From NCBI GenBank assembly GCA_050953725.1, contig JBMNNB010000001.1:1116001-1180000 (forward strand): 64,000 nt of DNA. Direction: 5' to 3'. Positions 8,352 to 16,664 of this stretch are shown piece by piece (position 1 is the first letter of the stretch; each line of letters starts with the position of its first letter). A program made the position numbers and the translations under genes. The notes under the pieces were generated by a model, which did no database searches, was not told where the DNA came from, and worked only from the letters and a program-made list of their open reading frames with translations. Origin of the DNA: DTU053 sp012520115 (GTDB lineage: Bacteria > Bacillota > Clostridia > Oscillospirales > Acutalibacteraceae).

Positions 8352-8546
8352 TTAATTTCCTCCGGGGCCGTCTCTGCGTTCTCTGAAATCGTTTCTGTTC
8401 TGAGTGTCAGTCCACTGATTGTTTGTAGCCGTTTTCTTGCCTGATTTAGCCTTGCCCTTAATTTCGGGCACCGGCCCTACTGCGTTTTTGGGCTGATTGA
8501 TTCCCAATTCCTCAGAGCCGGGTCTTTTCATCTTCTGTTTTGCCAT
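8352..8546 (-). CDS. Small Lys-rich protein of unknown function
   Basis: A 64-residue, very hydrophilic protein starting MAKQKMKRPGSEELG, with many Lys, Asn, Gln, Pro and Gly and no Cys or hydrophobic segment. Composition and size recall minor small acid-soluble spore proteins, but no SASP motif (such as the GPR protease site) is visible, so that is only a suggestion. AGGTTGGTGATTGA precedes the ATG. It forms a tight two-gene unit with the 74-residue gene downstream. Confidence 0.65.
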   Translation of the reverse strand: MAKQKMKRPGSEELGINQPKNAVGPVPEIKGKAKSGKKTATNNQWTDTQNRNDFRERRDGPGGN

Positions 8547-8590
8547 TCAATCACCAACCTTTACCTTTATGTTTTGCAGATAAAGGCTGA

Positions 8591-8620
8591 TTATACAAAA
8601 AGACGGGTCAAAGACCCGTC
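8591..8620 (-). terminator. Terminator of the glgP-GH13 unit
   Basis: GACGGGTC-AAA-GACCCGTC, 8-bp stem. On the minus strand it is followed by TTTTTGTATAA and lies directly after the GH13 stop. Confidence 0.8.
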
Positions 8621-8625
8621 AAAGT

Positions 8626-10488
8626 TTATTGCGACACGGAGAGTATGGCCGTTGATTCGGAGCCGATTATGACTCCCCTTTTATCCTCAGTCAGAGTGCC
8701 GCCGATGATTATTTTGGGGTTATAGATATAATCGGGCAGGAAGTATGTGATTTCGTGATAGTTCTTGTTTGAAATTACCATTATGCTCTCGCCGTGTTCT
8801 GCTTTTCTTAAATATGCGACGCAGCCGAGCATGGCTGAAACGGGCAGAAACTCCCCATCTTTAAAGGCTTCGTAGTCCTTTCGCATCTGTCCGAGGACTT
8901 TAAAGTGGTATTGAATTTCCCTGTCCTCGTATCCCCACGGAAAGCAGCCTCTGTTAAAGGGGTCTTCTCCGCCTTCGAGTCCCGCTTCGTCGCCGTAATA
9001 TACTGTCGGAATACCCGGAAGCGTGTAAAGCAGGCTGACGGCGCTTAACAGGCGTTTCCTTGCGACTGCCCTTTCGCTTTCAGACAGTATAAAGCCCGCC
9101 TGCCAGTTCTTGTCCCTGTTTGATATGTTTGCCCCCGACAAAACCGTGAGGATTCTTGCGGTGTCGTGTGTGCCTAAGAAATTCATTGCGGTGTCCAGCA
9201 CGGGCTTGGGGTAGTTTTCGCAGATTGTGACGATACGCTCCATGAAAAGCTCCGCAGAGCCGCCCAGCAGGAAGTCAATAACGGCCTCTCTGAAGGGGTA
9301 GTTCATCACCGAGTCAAGCTCGTCACCGAAAAGGTATTTTCGCCTTCCGCCGTAGCTTATCTTGTTGCTTGCGTCCTCCCAGACCTCGCCCCACAAAAGG
9401 GCGTCGGGCTTTATTTTTTTGACCGCTTTTCTTATCTTCTCAATAAAGCTGTCGGGCAGCTCGTCCGCCACATCGAGCCGGAAGCCGTATGCGCCGCAGG
9501 AAAGCCAGTGATTTAAAACTCCGTCCTTGCCTGTGATAAACTCTACGTAGCTTTCCGCCTCCTCGTTTACTTCGGGCAGGGTCAGAACGTCCCACCATGC
9601 GGCATAGTCGTCACGGCCGCTTTTGAATCTATACCATGAATAATAGGGCGATTCAGGGTCGTTGTAGGCGCCGCCCTCGCCGTAGCGTTTGTACTTATTG
9701 AAGTATATGCTGTCCGCTCCCGTATGGCTGAACACGCCGTCGAGGATGATTTTAATGCCGAGCCGGTCGGCTTTTTTTGTTAGTGTAATGAAGTCATCCG
9801 TTGTGCCGAGCAGGGGGTCGATTTTCATATAATCTGCGGTGTCATATCTGTGATTTGAGTGTGCCTCGAATATGGGGTTAAGGTAAATCAGGCTGACGCC
9901 GAGCTGTGAGAGGTATTCGAGCTTTTCCTCAATGCCTTTTAAATCCCCGCAGAAATAGTCGTTGTTGAATCGGCCTTCACTGTCGGGGCACCACTTCGGA
10001 ACCCCTCCCCAGTCGCTTCTCAGTTCCCTGTCGGCGGGGACATTTTCCTTCGGGACAGAGGATTTACAGAACCTGTCGGGGAAAATCTGATATGCGGTTT
10101 TGCCCTTGAGCCATTCGGGGGTTTTGAAATCCTTGCCGTAAACCGTGAGCTGCCAGGGCTGACCGCCTGCGCCCACGTAGCCAATCCCTGAGCCGCTGTT
10201 CAATATGCTGCCCCTGCCGTAGGGGGTGTCGTAGTCGAATCTGTAGAAGTAAAGACCTTTTTTGCTTGTCTTAAAGTCCGTGCGCCAATAGACATTGCCG
10301 TCCTGCTCGTGGGCTGACATGGGTATGTATTTTTCGCTTCCGCCGTCAGGCCAGATTACAAGGTAAGCCTGTTTTACCTGCATAGAACCGCTGAGCACAA
10401 GCGTAAAGCCTGTGCTCCGGTCTGTTTGTATTGCACCGAAAACGGATTTGTAAAACTTATCTCTCGAATTAAAGGCAATGTTGCTCAC
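8626..10488 (-). CDS. GH13 alpha-glucan hydrolase (neopullulanase/alpha-amylase type), cytoplasmic
   Basis: A 620-residue enzyme acting on alpha-1,4/1,6-glucans or maltodextrins. An N-terminal beta-rich domain (about 1-125) precedes the TIM barrel that begins near KTAYQIFPDRF. The four GH13 regions are present: DGVFSHTG, GFRLDVADE with the nucleophile Asp (about residue 337), WGEVWED with the acid/base Glu (about 367), and LGTHDTAR with the third Asp (about 440). There is no signal peptide, so it should act in the cytoplasm. It lies 22 bases downstream of glgP on the same strand, which points to breakdown of stored glycogen or imported maltodextrin. Exact specificity cannot be read from sequence. 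Confidence 0.9.
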   Translation of the reverse strand: MSNIAFNSRDKFYKSVFGAIQTDRSTGFTLVLSGSMQVKQAYLVIWPDGGSEKYIPMSAHEQDGNVYWRTDFKTSKKGLYFYRFDYDTPYGRGSILNSGSGIGYVGAGGQPWQLTVYGKDFKTPEWLKGKTAYQIFPDRFCKSSVPKENVPADRELRSDWGGVPKWCPDSEGRFNNDYFCGDLKGIEEKLEYLSQLGVSLIYLNPIFEAHSNHRYDTADYMKIDPLLGTTDDFITLTKKADRLGIKIILDGVFSHTGADSIYFNKYKRYGEGGAYNDPESPYYSWYRFKSGRDDYAAWWDVLTLPEVNEEAESYVEFITGKDGVLNHWLSCGAYGFRLDVADELPDSFIEKIRKAVKKIKPDALLWGEVWEDASNKISYGGRRKYLFGDELDSVMNYPFREAVIDFLLGGSAELFMERIVTICENYPKPVLDTAMNFLGTHDTARILTVLSGANISNRDKNWQAGFILSESERAVARKRLLSAVSLLYTLPGIPTVYYGDEAGLEGGEDPFNRGCFPWGYEDREIQYHFKVLGQMRKDYEAFKDGEFLPVSAMLGCVAYLRKAEHGESIMVISNKNYHEITYFLPDYIYNPKIIIGGTLTEDKRGVIIGSESTAILSVSQ

Positions 10489-10510
10489 AGCATCACCCGC
10501 TTACCTTGTA

Positions 10511-12952
10511 TTATTTGCCCTTTGACTTGTCCTTAATTTCAAAGCCGAAGGCTGAGGGCGAGCCCCAGATATTATCTGCGTACTCCCTTATTGCCCTGTC
10601 TGCGGCAAAGCGTCCTGCGCCGGAGATGTTCATTAAGGACATTCTGCTCCAGTTCTCGCTGTCGGAATAAAGCTCGTCGGAGCGTTTCTGAGCAAGGCGG
10701 TAGTCCGCATAGTCCGCAAGCACCATATAGGGGTCGTAGTTTGTTATGGACTTAGAAATCTCACTGAAGCTCTTGCCGCCGACGCCCACATTGTTCATAT
10801 AGTCTATGGTGCGCTTTAATTCCCTGTTGTTGAAGTAGTAGTCTGCCGGGTTGTAGCCTAAATGGCGAAGCTGTGTAACCTCGGCCTCGTTCATGCCGAA
10901 AATGATGATGTTGTCGGGGCCTACCGCTTCAAAAATCTCAATATTTGCGCCGTCCATGGTGCCGAGTGTGATTGCGCCGTTAAGCATCAGCTTCATATTG
11001 CCCGTGCCGCTTGCCTCCGTGCCCGCAAGGGAAATCTGCTCGCTTATATCTGCGGCGGGCATAAGGTTTTCCGCCTCTGTCACGCTGTAATCCTCGACAA
11101 AGACGACCTTCAGGTACTTGTTTGCATCCTTGTCGTTGTTGATAAGGTCGGAAAGGGCGGAGATAAGGCTTATTATCTTCTTTGCAAGGAAGTAGCCGGG
11201 GGCTGCCTTTGCGGCGAAGATATAGGTTCTCGGAATGTAATTGCCGTTCGGGTTGTCTTTGATTTCAAGGTATTTGTTTAGAATATTAAGTGCGTTAAGA
11301 TGCTGCCTTTTGTACTCATGCAGACGCTTTACCTGAACATCGAAAATCGAGTTCGGATTGATAGAAATGCCCGTTTTTCTCTTAATATAATCCGCATACC
11401 GCTCTTTGTTGAGAGTCTTTATCCTTTGCAGTTCTTTTAGGACCGAGCTGTCGTCTTGGTACTCCCTTAACATTAAAAGCTCGTCGCCGTTATAGACAAA
11501 GCCGTCGCCGATAAGCTCCTTAATGAAGCCCGCAAGGGCAGGGTTGGCCTGACTGAGCCACCTTCTGTGGGCTATGCCGTTGGTCACGTTTTTAAACTTG
11601 AAGGGCATGAGCCTGTAAAAATCGTTGAAAACAGAAGTCTTGAGAATCTCGCTGTGCAGAGCGGAAACGCCGTTTACGCTGTGAGAGCCTGCAACGCATA
11701 GATTAGCCATTCTGACTGCGGAGTCTGAGATTATGGCCGTGCTTTCCACAAGGTCAGGGTCCTGAGTGCTGTTCCAGACAAAGGAGCGGAAGCGATTGTC
11801 TATCTCCTTGATAATCTGATATATCCTCGGCAACAGGCGCTTTAAAAGCTCCTCGCCCCAGACCTCAAGGGCTTCACGCATTACGGTGTGATTCGTGTAG
11901 GCGGTCGTGTTGGTGACTATATTCCATGCCTCGTCCCAGCCGTAGCCGCACTCGTCAAGCAATATACGCATAAGCTCCGGGATAGCGAGTGTCGGGTGGG
12001 TGTCATTTATATGAATTGCCACCTTTTCGGGCAGGTTGTCGAGGGTCGGGTACTGTCTTAAATGCTTTTTAACGATGTCCTGAATCGAGGCGGACACAAG
12101 GAAATACTGCTGGCGAAGTCTGAGGCTCTTGCCCTCAGGGTGATTGTCTGCGGGATAAAGCACCTTGCTTATAATCTGAGCCATTGAGGCGTTCTCCATT
12201 GCCCGCATATAGTTGCCCTCGTTGAACAATGCCATATCAAGCCCGGGCGAGACCGCCGACCAGAGCCTTAATACGCTTATTCCCTTGCCGCCCTTGCCTG
12301 ACACATACATGTCATAGGGCACTGCCTTGATTTTAACCGTGTCCACAAGCTCAACATGGTGGTATTTCTCATACCATTCTTCTTTTACGCTGCCCTCAAA
12401 GCTGATGTCGACTGCGCTTTCCTCTCTCTTAACAAGCCAGGCATCACCGCCGGAAAGCCAGAAGTCGGGCAATTCGGTCTGCCAGCCGTCGACGATTTTC
12501 TGCTTGAAAATGCCGTACTCATAGAGAATCGAATAGCCCGTAGCGGCATAACCCTGAGTTGCAAGAGCGTCCAGGTAACAGGCGGCAAGCCTGCCGAGGC
12601 CGCCGTTGCCCAGACCCGCATCCGGCTCGGATTCGAATACCCTGTCGAGGCTGATGCCGTAGTCACTGAGCACCTCGTCGAAGACAGGCAGCAAGTCAAG
12701 ATTATATAGATTATTCTTCATAGACCTGCCCATAAGAAATTCCATGGACAGGTAGTATATGTCCTTTACGTTTTTGCGTTTAGCCTCTTGTTCAAACTCG
12801 GTTCTGCCCTCGTTCATCATTTCGGTCAGAATCATGGCCAGCGCACGATAAATATGCTCGTATGTGGCGTCATTCGGGCCGACTCCGAAGAAATGAAGCA
12901 GCTTGCTTTCAAGAAGCTCTTTCGCCTTTTTTTTGCTTAGCTTATAGTCCAT
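10511..12952 (-). CDS. glgP: Glycogen/starch/maltodextrin phosphorylase
   Basis: An 813-residue GT35 enzyme that releases glucose-1-phosphate from alpha-1,4-glucans. The PLP-binding site is in ASGTGNMKLMLNGA (Lys near residue 652). EPDAGLGNGGLGRLAACYLD near the N-terminus and HINDTHPTLA are further family signatures. Length matches the family. A promoter at 13045-13073 and a leader hairpin at 12971-12988 precede it; GAGGAACCG lies just before the ATG. The downstream GH13 enzyme likely shares the transcript. Confidence 0.97.
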   Translation of the reverse strand: MDYKLSKKKAKELLESKLLHFFGVGPNDATYEHIYRALAMILTEMMNEGRTEFEQEAKRKNVKDIYYLSMEFLMGRSMKNNLYNLDLLPVFDEVLSDYGISLDRVFESEPDAGLGNGGLGRLAACYLDALATQGYAATGYSILYEYGIFKQKIVDGWQTELPDFWLSGGDAWLVKREESAVDISFEGSVKEEWYEKYHHVELVDTVKIKAVPYDMYVSGKGGKGISVLRLWSAVSPGLDMALFNEGNYMRAMENASMAQIISKVLYPADNHPEGKSLRLRQQYFLVSASIQDIVKKHLRQYPTLDNLPEKVAIHINDTHPTLAIPELMRILLDECGYGWDEAWNIVTNTTAYTNHTVMREALEVWGEELLKRLLPRIYQIIKEIDNRFRSFVWNSTQDPDLVESTAIISDSAVRMANLCVAGSHSVNGVSALHSEILKTSVFNDFYRLMPFKFKNVTNGIAHRRWLSQANPALAGFIKELIGDGFVYNGDELLMLREYQDDSSVLKELQRIKTLNKERYADYIKRKTGISINPNSIFDVQVKRLHEYKRQHLNALNILNKYLEIKDNPNGNYIPRTYIFAAKAAPGYFLAKKIISLISALSDLINNDKDANKYLKVVFVEDYSVTEAENLMPAADISEQISLAGTEASGTGNMKLMLNGAITLGTMDGANIEIFEAVGPDNIIIFGMNEAEVTQLRHLGYNPADYYFNNRELKRTIDYMNNVGVGGKSFSEISKSITNYDPYMVLADYADYRLAQKRSDELYSDSENWSRMSLMNISGAGRFAADRAIREYADNIWGSPSAFGFEIKDKSKGK

Positions 12953-12970
12953 CGGTTCCTCACATTCTCA

Positions 12971-12988
12971 CGGCGCTGAAAAGCGCCG
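12971..12988 (-). promoter_or_regulatory. Stem-loop in the glgP leader
   Basis: CGGCGCT-GAAA-AGCGCCG, a perfect 7-bp stem about 20 bases upstream of the glgP start and downstream of its promoter. There is no U-tract on either side, so it is not an ordinary terminator. It may stabilise the mRNA or bind a regulator. Confidence 0.35.
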
Positions 12989-13044
12989 ATTGGTTCAGGT
13001 TTGCACAGGCGTTTTAACTGATAAAGTATAGTCCGCCTAATTAC

Positions 13045-13073
13045 ATAATATAACAAAATAAGCCCTATTACAA
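13045..13073 (-). promoter_or_regulatory. Promoter for glgP
   Basis: Minus-strand TTGTAA (13073-13068), 17-base spacer, TATTAT (13050-13045), leaving a leader of about 85 bases. Confidence 0.45.
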
Positions 13074-13321
13074 GTAAATAGCAGTGGGCGTTTTGTAAGA
13101 ATTATCAATTAATATCAATTTGATTTGTGCATAGTGCCAAAACAAGCTTTAAAACGAATAATTCCGAATATTCTCAGTATCATTATATTTTAGTCGGATA
13201 AATAATAGTTTCTCCCAATATTATTATCGTCGAAAAATGCTTTTCTAAGCAGTAATCATATCACAAAGCCTAAGTTATACAGGATATCCATATAGGTTGT
13301 ATTTTTTTGTATGCCTGTTTT
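13074..13321. other. AT-rich intergenic stretch
   Basis: About 250 bases between the divergent glgP promoter and the promoter of the small Cys-rich gene. I see no ORF with a ribosome site and no strong hairpin. It is AT-rich and probably only promoter-distal spacer. Confidence 0.4.
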
Positions 13322-13351
13322 TTGTTTAACAGGTATTTCTATGAATATAAT
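13322..13351 (+). promoter_or_regulatory. Promoter for the small Cys-rich protein
   Basis: TTGTTT (13322-13327), 18-base spacer, TATAAT (13346-13351). The predicted transcript would start near 13358, right at the ribosome site, so the leader is very short. Confidence 0.5.
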
Positions 13352-13373
13352 AGTAGCAGGGGGGTGTCAGGGC

Positions 13374-13577
13374 TTGAAAACGCTTTACAAATCATACGAG
13401 CAGTATTGCTGTGTGCTCCAGCGAAACGTTGTGATGGAGGAAACGACCTATCTCGGCGGCGGTATCAAGATTTTTTGCACCAATTATCCGCAGTGCATTA
13501 CCTGCGGCGGATGTAAAAATATTATCCTCAATGACAGAATCGAAAAAACAGAAGCTTTGGAAGACTTAGAGATTTAG
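13374..13577 (+). CDS. Small Cys-rich protein of unknown function
   Basis: A 67-residue protein starting at TTG 13374, chosen because CAGGGGGGTG lies about 8 bases upstream and the -10 box at 13346 would exclude the in-frame ATG codons further upstream. The product begins MKTLYKSYEQYCC and has six Cys: a CC pair near the N-terminus, then a C-x5-C-x2-C-x2-C run in the middle (CTNYPQCITCGGC). This suggests zinc or Fe-S binding. An acidic tail follows. It has its own promoter and terminator. I do not recognise a named family. Confidence 0.6.
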   Translation: MKTLYKSYEQYCCVLQRNVVMEETTYLGGGIKIFCTNYPQCITCGGCKNIILNDRIEKTEALEDLEI

Positions 13578-13617
13578 AGGTTATAATTTAAACTGCAATT
13601 CAAGGTGGTTATAATAT

Positions 13618-13646
13618 CCCGCCAAGGGCGGGTTTTATTGTTTTTT
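13618..13646 (+). terminator. Terminator of the small Cys-rich gene
   Basis: CCCGCC-AAG-GGCGGG followed by TTTTATTGTTTTTT. Confidence 0.75.
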
Positions 13647-13674
13647 GAAGTACGGGCAATGACATCATTTTTGC

Positions 13675-13703
13675 TTTACAATGAAAATATATACTGATAT
13701 AAT
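13675..13703 (+). promoter_or_regulatory. SigA promoter for thrC
   Basis: TTTACA (13675-13680), 17-base spacer, TATAAT (13698-13703). It gives a leader of about 75 bases, in which I see no recognised riboswitch or leader peptide. Confidence 0.6.
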
Positions 13704-13784
13704 ATTTAAGTCCTGATAAGCTAAGTGCGTATTGGGTCTAATATATTTAAGACTTCTTCCTAAGGGTGTCTGAAAGGAAAGAAT

Positions 13785-15284
13785 ATGAAATATACTTCAA
13801 CTCGTGACAGCAGAATTGATATTACTTCAGCAGAAGCAATAGTAAAGGGCATTTCTTCCGACGGCGGTCTGTTTGTGCCGAAGGCTTTTCCAGAAGTAAA
13901 CGGGGAGTTTATAGCTTCACTGACCGAAAAGAATTACAGGGAGAGGGCAAAGGCTGTTCTGTCGCTGTTCTTAACCGATTTCTCCGCTGAGGAAATCGGC
14001 GACTTTGTGGACAAGGCCTACGCCGAGGGAAAGTTCGACAGTGCGGATGTTGCGCCTTTAAGGACTCTGAAAAACGGCGTCAGCTATCTTGAGCTGTGGA
14101 AGGGTCCCACCTGCGCCTTTAAGGATATGGCACTGCAGCTGCTGCCCCATCTTCTGACCGGCAGCGCAAAGAAAATCGGGGACAAGAGCGAGATAGTAAT
14201 ACTCACGGCAACCTCCGGCGACACCGGCAAGGCCGCTCTTGAGGGCTTTAAGAATGTTAATGGAACGAAGATTCTTGTGTTCTATCCCAGCGAGGGCGTA
14301 AGCGATATTCAGAAGCTTCAGATGAGCACCCAGGAAGGCAACAATGTGGGCGTGGCCGCTATCTACGGAAATTTTGACGACGCTCAGAGCGGCGTTAAGG
14401 AGATTTTCGGAGACAAGGCTCTTGAAGCGGAGCTTAAAGCAAAGAATATCAGCTTCTCATCCGCCAACTCCATTAACTGGGGACGTCTTGCGCCGCAGAT
14501 TGTCTATTATTTCTCGGCATACTGCGATATGGTAAAGGCGGGCAGGATAGCCTATCCCGATAAAATCAATATCTGCGTTCCCACGGGCAACTTCGGCAAC
14601 ATTCTTGCGGCCTACTATGCCTTGAGGATGGGTCTGCCCGTAAACAAGCTTATCTGCGCTTCGAACCGCAATAATATACTGACCGACTTTTTAAGCACCG
14701 GCGTTTACGACAGGAACAGAGAGTTCTACGCCACCACCTCACCTTCCATGGACATTCTCATTTCGAGCAACCTTGAGCGTCTGCTTTTTGAGATGTGCGG
14801 CAGGAATGATGCTACAATAAGGGATTGGTTCGGCTCTCTTGCCAGAATCGGCAGATACGAGGTAAACTCTGATGTGCTCTCACAGCTAAAAGGCACCTTC
14901 GCCTCCGGATGCTGCGATGACGAGGCAACCGCTGCCGAAATCAAGCGGGTTTATGACGAGTTCGGCTATCTCATTGACACTCACACCGCCGTTGCGTCCT
15001 ATGTGTATGAGAATTACAAAAAGGAGACTCTCGACGATACTCCCGTTGTCATAGCCTCGACCGCCAGCCCGTACAAGTTCTGCTCAAGCGTACTGAGCGC
15101 GCTCGACGGCAAGGACTATGCAGGTCAGGACGAGTTTGAGGTCATGAGAGGGCTTGAGGCTCTGACAGGCACCTCCGCTCCTAAGCAGTTAAAGTGTCTT
15201 GAGGGCGCAGTTCCCCACTTCACAACAGTGTACAACAAGAAAGATATGCGGCAGGCAGTTTTCTCGATGCTCGGCATTGACTGA
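13785..15284 (+). CDS. thrC: Threonine synthase
   Basis: A 499-residue PLP enzyme converting O-phospho-L-homoserine to threonine. The N-terminus MKYTSTRD is typical of the long bacterial form. The PLP Lys is in GPTCAFKDMALQLLP (near residue 113), and ILTATSGDTGKAAL is the phosphate-binding region. GAAAGGAAAG precedes the ATG. No other threonine gene is adjacent, and a dedicated promoter lies upstream. No clear terminator follows; a weak CTTGCT/AGCAAG pairing near 15305-15328 lacks a U-tract. Confidence 0.96.
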   Translation: MKYTSTRDSRIDITSAEAIVKGISSDGGLFVPKAFPEVNGEFIASLTEKNYRERAKAVLSLFLTDFSAEEIGDFVDKAYAEGKFDSADVAPLRTLKNGVSYLELWKGPTCAFKDMALQLLPHLLTGSAKKIGDKSEIVILTATSGDTGKAALEGFKNVNGTKILVFYPSEGVSDIQKLQMSTQEGNNVGVAAIYGNFDDAQSGVKEIFGDKALEAELKAKNISFSSANSINWGRLAPQIVYYFSAYCDMVKAGRIAYPDKINICVPTGNFGNILAAYYALRMGLPVNKLICASNRNNILTDFLSTGVYDRNREFYATTSPSMDILISSNLERLLFEMCGRNDATIRDWFGSLARIGRYEVNSDVLSQLKGTFASGCCDDEATAAEIKRVYDEFGYLIDTHTAVASYVYENYKKETLDDTPVVIASTASPYKFCSSVLSALDGKDYAGQDEFEVMRGLEALTGTSAPKQLKCLEGAVPHFTTVYNKKDMRQAVFSMLGID

Positions 15285-15406
15285 TTTTTAAGCTTTGATT
15301 AATACTTGCTATGTAAGATAAAGCAAGACGGCCGCCACGCCGCATGAACCGACCATCGTCGGATTTTCCGCAGCATGACAGCCGCTTGCTGTTTTCATAA
15401 AGGAAA

Positions 15407-15586
15407 TCAATAGGAATTAGCGTGTTTATCCAGCTCGAATGTTATGCAAGCTGTTTCGCTGACATCCGTTGCGCTGCGAGGGCCTATCTCAATCTCGCCG
15501 GCCATACATCTGTTCTCCGGCGACTGATAAACACAGTTTTTAACTTCGCACTTTATATTTTTTATTTCCTTGATTTTTTCGCCCAT
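15407..15586 (-). CDS. DUF1540 protein (small Cys motif protein)
   Basis: A 59-residue protein read directly from the minus strand. It begins MGEKIKEIKNIKCEV, contains the DUF1540 pattern C-x4-C-Y with a third Cys after eight residues, then EIEIGPRSA, and ends with ETACITFEL, the characteristic T-x-C-x-TF close. Cys positions are 13, 18, 27 and 47. AGGAG (15600-15596) lies 9 bases upstream of ATG 15586, and the stop is TGA 15409-15407. DUF1540 domains are small putative metal-binding modules, often found in spore formers; the function is unknown. It is convergent with thrC. Confidence 0.82.
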   Translation of the reverse strand: MGEKIKEIKNIKCEVKNCVYQSPENRCMAGEIEIGPRSATDVSETACITFELDKHANSY

Positions 15587-15593
15587 TTTTCAT

Positions 15594-15796
15594 GGCTCCT
15601 TTCGAACGTCCAAGGACAGCCGAAACCCCGTAAATATCAAATCCGGCAAACGCCTTAACGAAGCATGCGGCAAAAGCCTTCACATCATATCGGATGTGAT
15701 CCGTCGGATTCGACTGTCTCACTGGACTGTTAATATTATTTCTTTATCGATTTTTTATATGCTTAGAAAAATAAACTTTTTTCTATGGAGAAAAAG
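15594..15796. other. Divergent intergenic stretch
   Basis: About 200 bases between the DUF1540 and metallophosphoesterase starts. A TCACATC-atatcg-GATGTGA stem is seen near 15682-15701 without a U-tract. A short minus-strand ORF (15540-15722) runs out of frame through the DUF1540 gene and has no support. Confidence 0.4.
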
Positions 15797-16489
15797 ATGT
15801 CTGTTTTTGCAATCGGAGACACCCATTTATCCTTCAGCACGGACAAGCCCATGGACATTTTCAAGGGCTGGTTTTCACATACGGAAAAGCTCAGGGAAAA
15901 CTGGGAAAGAGCAGTTTCCGATAATGACACGGTCGTGATTCCCGGCGATATTTCGTGGGCAATGAAGCTCGAAGAAAGCGAGAAGGATTTTGCCTTTCTG
16001 CACTCACTGCCCGGGGAAAAAATCATCCTTAAAGGCAATCATGATTACTGGTGGACCACAAAGGCAAAAATGGATGCTTTTTTAAATAAAAACGGCTTTG
16101 ACAGCATAAAAATCCTGCACAACAACGCTTACAAGGTCGGGGATTATGCTATCTGCGGCACAAGGGGCTGGTTTTTTGACGACATACAGCCCGAAAGCGA
16201 AAAGGTTATCCTGCGTGAGGCCGGAAGGCTCAGGACTTCCCTTGAACACGGCTTGAAGCTCGGCGGCGAGCTGTTGGTTTTCCTGCACTATCCGCCGCTG
16301 AATGCCAATGAAAAGTGCGAGGAGATTTATAACGTGCTTATGGAATACCCTGTTAAAAGGTGTTTTTACGGGCATATTCATGCGGAGAACATCGCAAGGT
16401 ACGCACATTTCAATAAGGACGGCATTGATTTTACGCTTGTTTCATCCGACCATTTAAAATTCTGCCCGCTTCTTATTGAAAGCTTTTGA
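15797..16489 (+). CDS. Cytoplasmic metallophosphoesterase
   Basis: A 230-residue calcineurin-like phosphoesterase. The start at ATG 15797 is preferred over ATG 15785: GGAG (15787-15790) lies 6 bases upstream, and the protein then opens MSVFAIGDTHLSF directly at the D-x-H motif. Other motifs are VIPGDISW (GD), LKGNHDYWW (GNHD), LHYPP and FYGHIHAEN (GHxH). It has no signal or membrane segment. It belongs to the small bacterial Ser/Thr-phosphatase-like MPE group; the substrate is unknown. Confidence 0.85.
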   Translation: MSVFAIGDTHLSFSTDKPMDIFKGWFSHTEKLRENWERAVSDNDTVVIPGDISWAMKLEESEKDFAFLHSLPGEKIILKGNHDYWWTTKAKMDAFLNKNGFDSIKILHNNAYKVGDYAICGTRGWFFDDIQPESEKVILREAGRLRTSLEHGLKLGGELLVFLHYPPLNANEKCEEIYNVLMEYPVKRCFYGHIHAENIARYAHFNKDGIDFTLVSSDHLKFCPLLIESF

Positions 16490-16664
16490 GCAAAAATTTA
16501 CATTTGCTTTTTTGGGACTTGCGAATCCTTCAGAATTATTATAATATATTTAAGTGCCGTCAAAGCGGTAAATTTATCTTTAGCCTCAACCCGCTAAAAG
16601 AATTTACGGCTATATAGAACATAAAAGGTTTATGCTTATTACCAGTAGTGAGGAGAAAGCAAAC

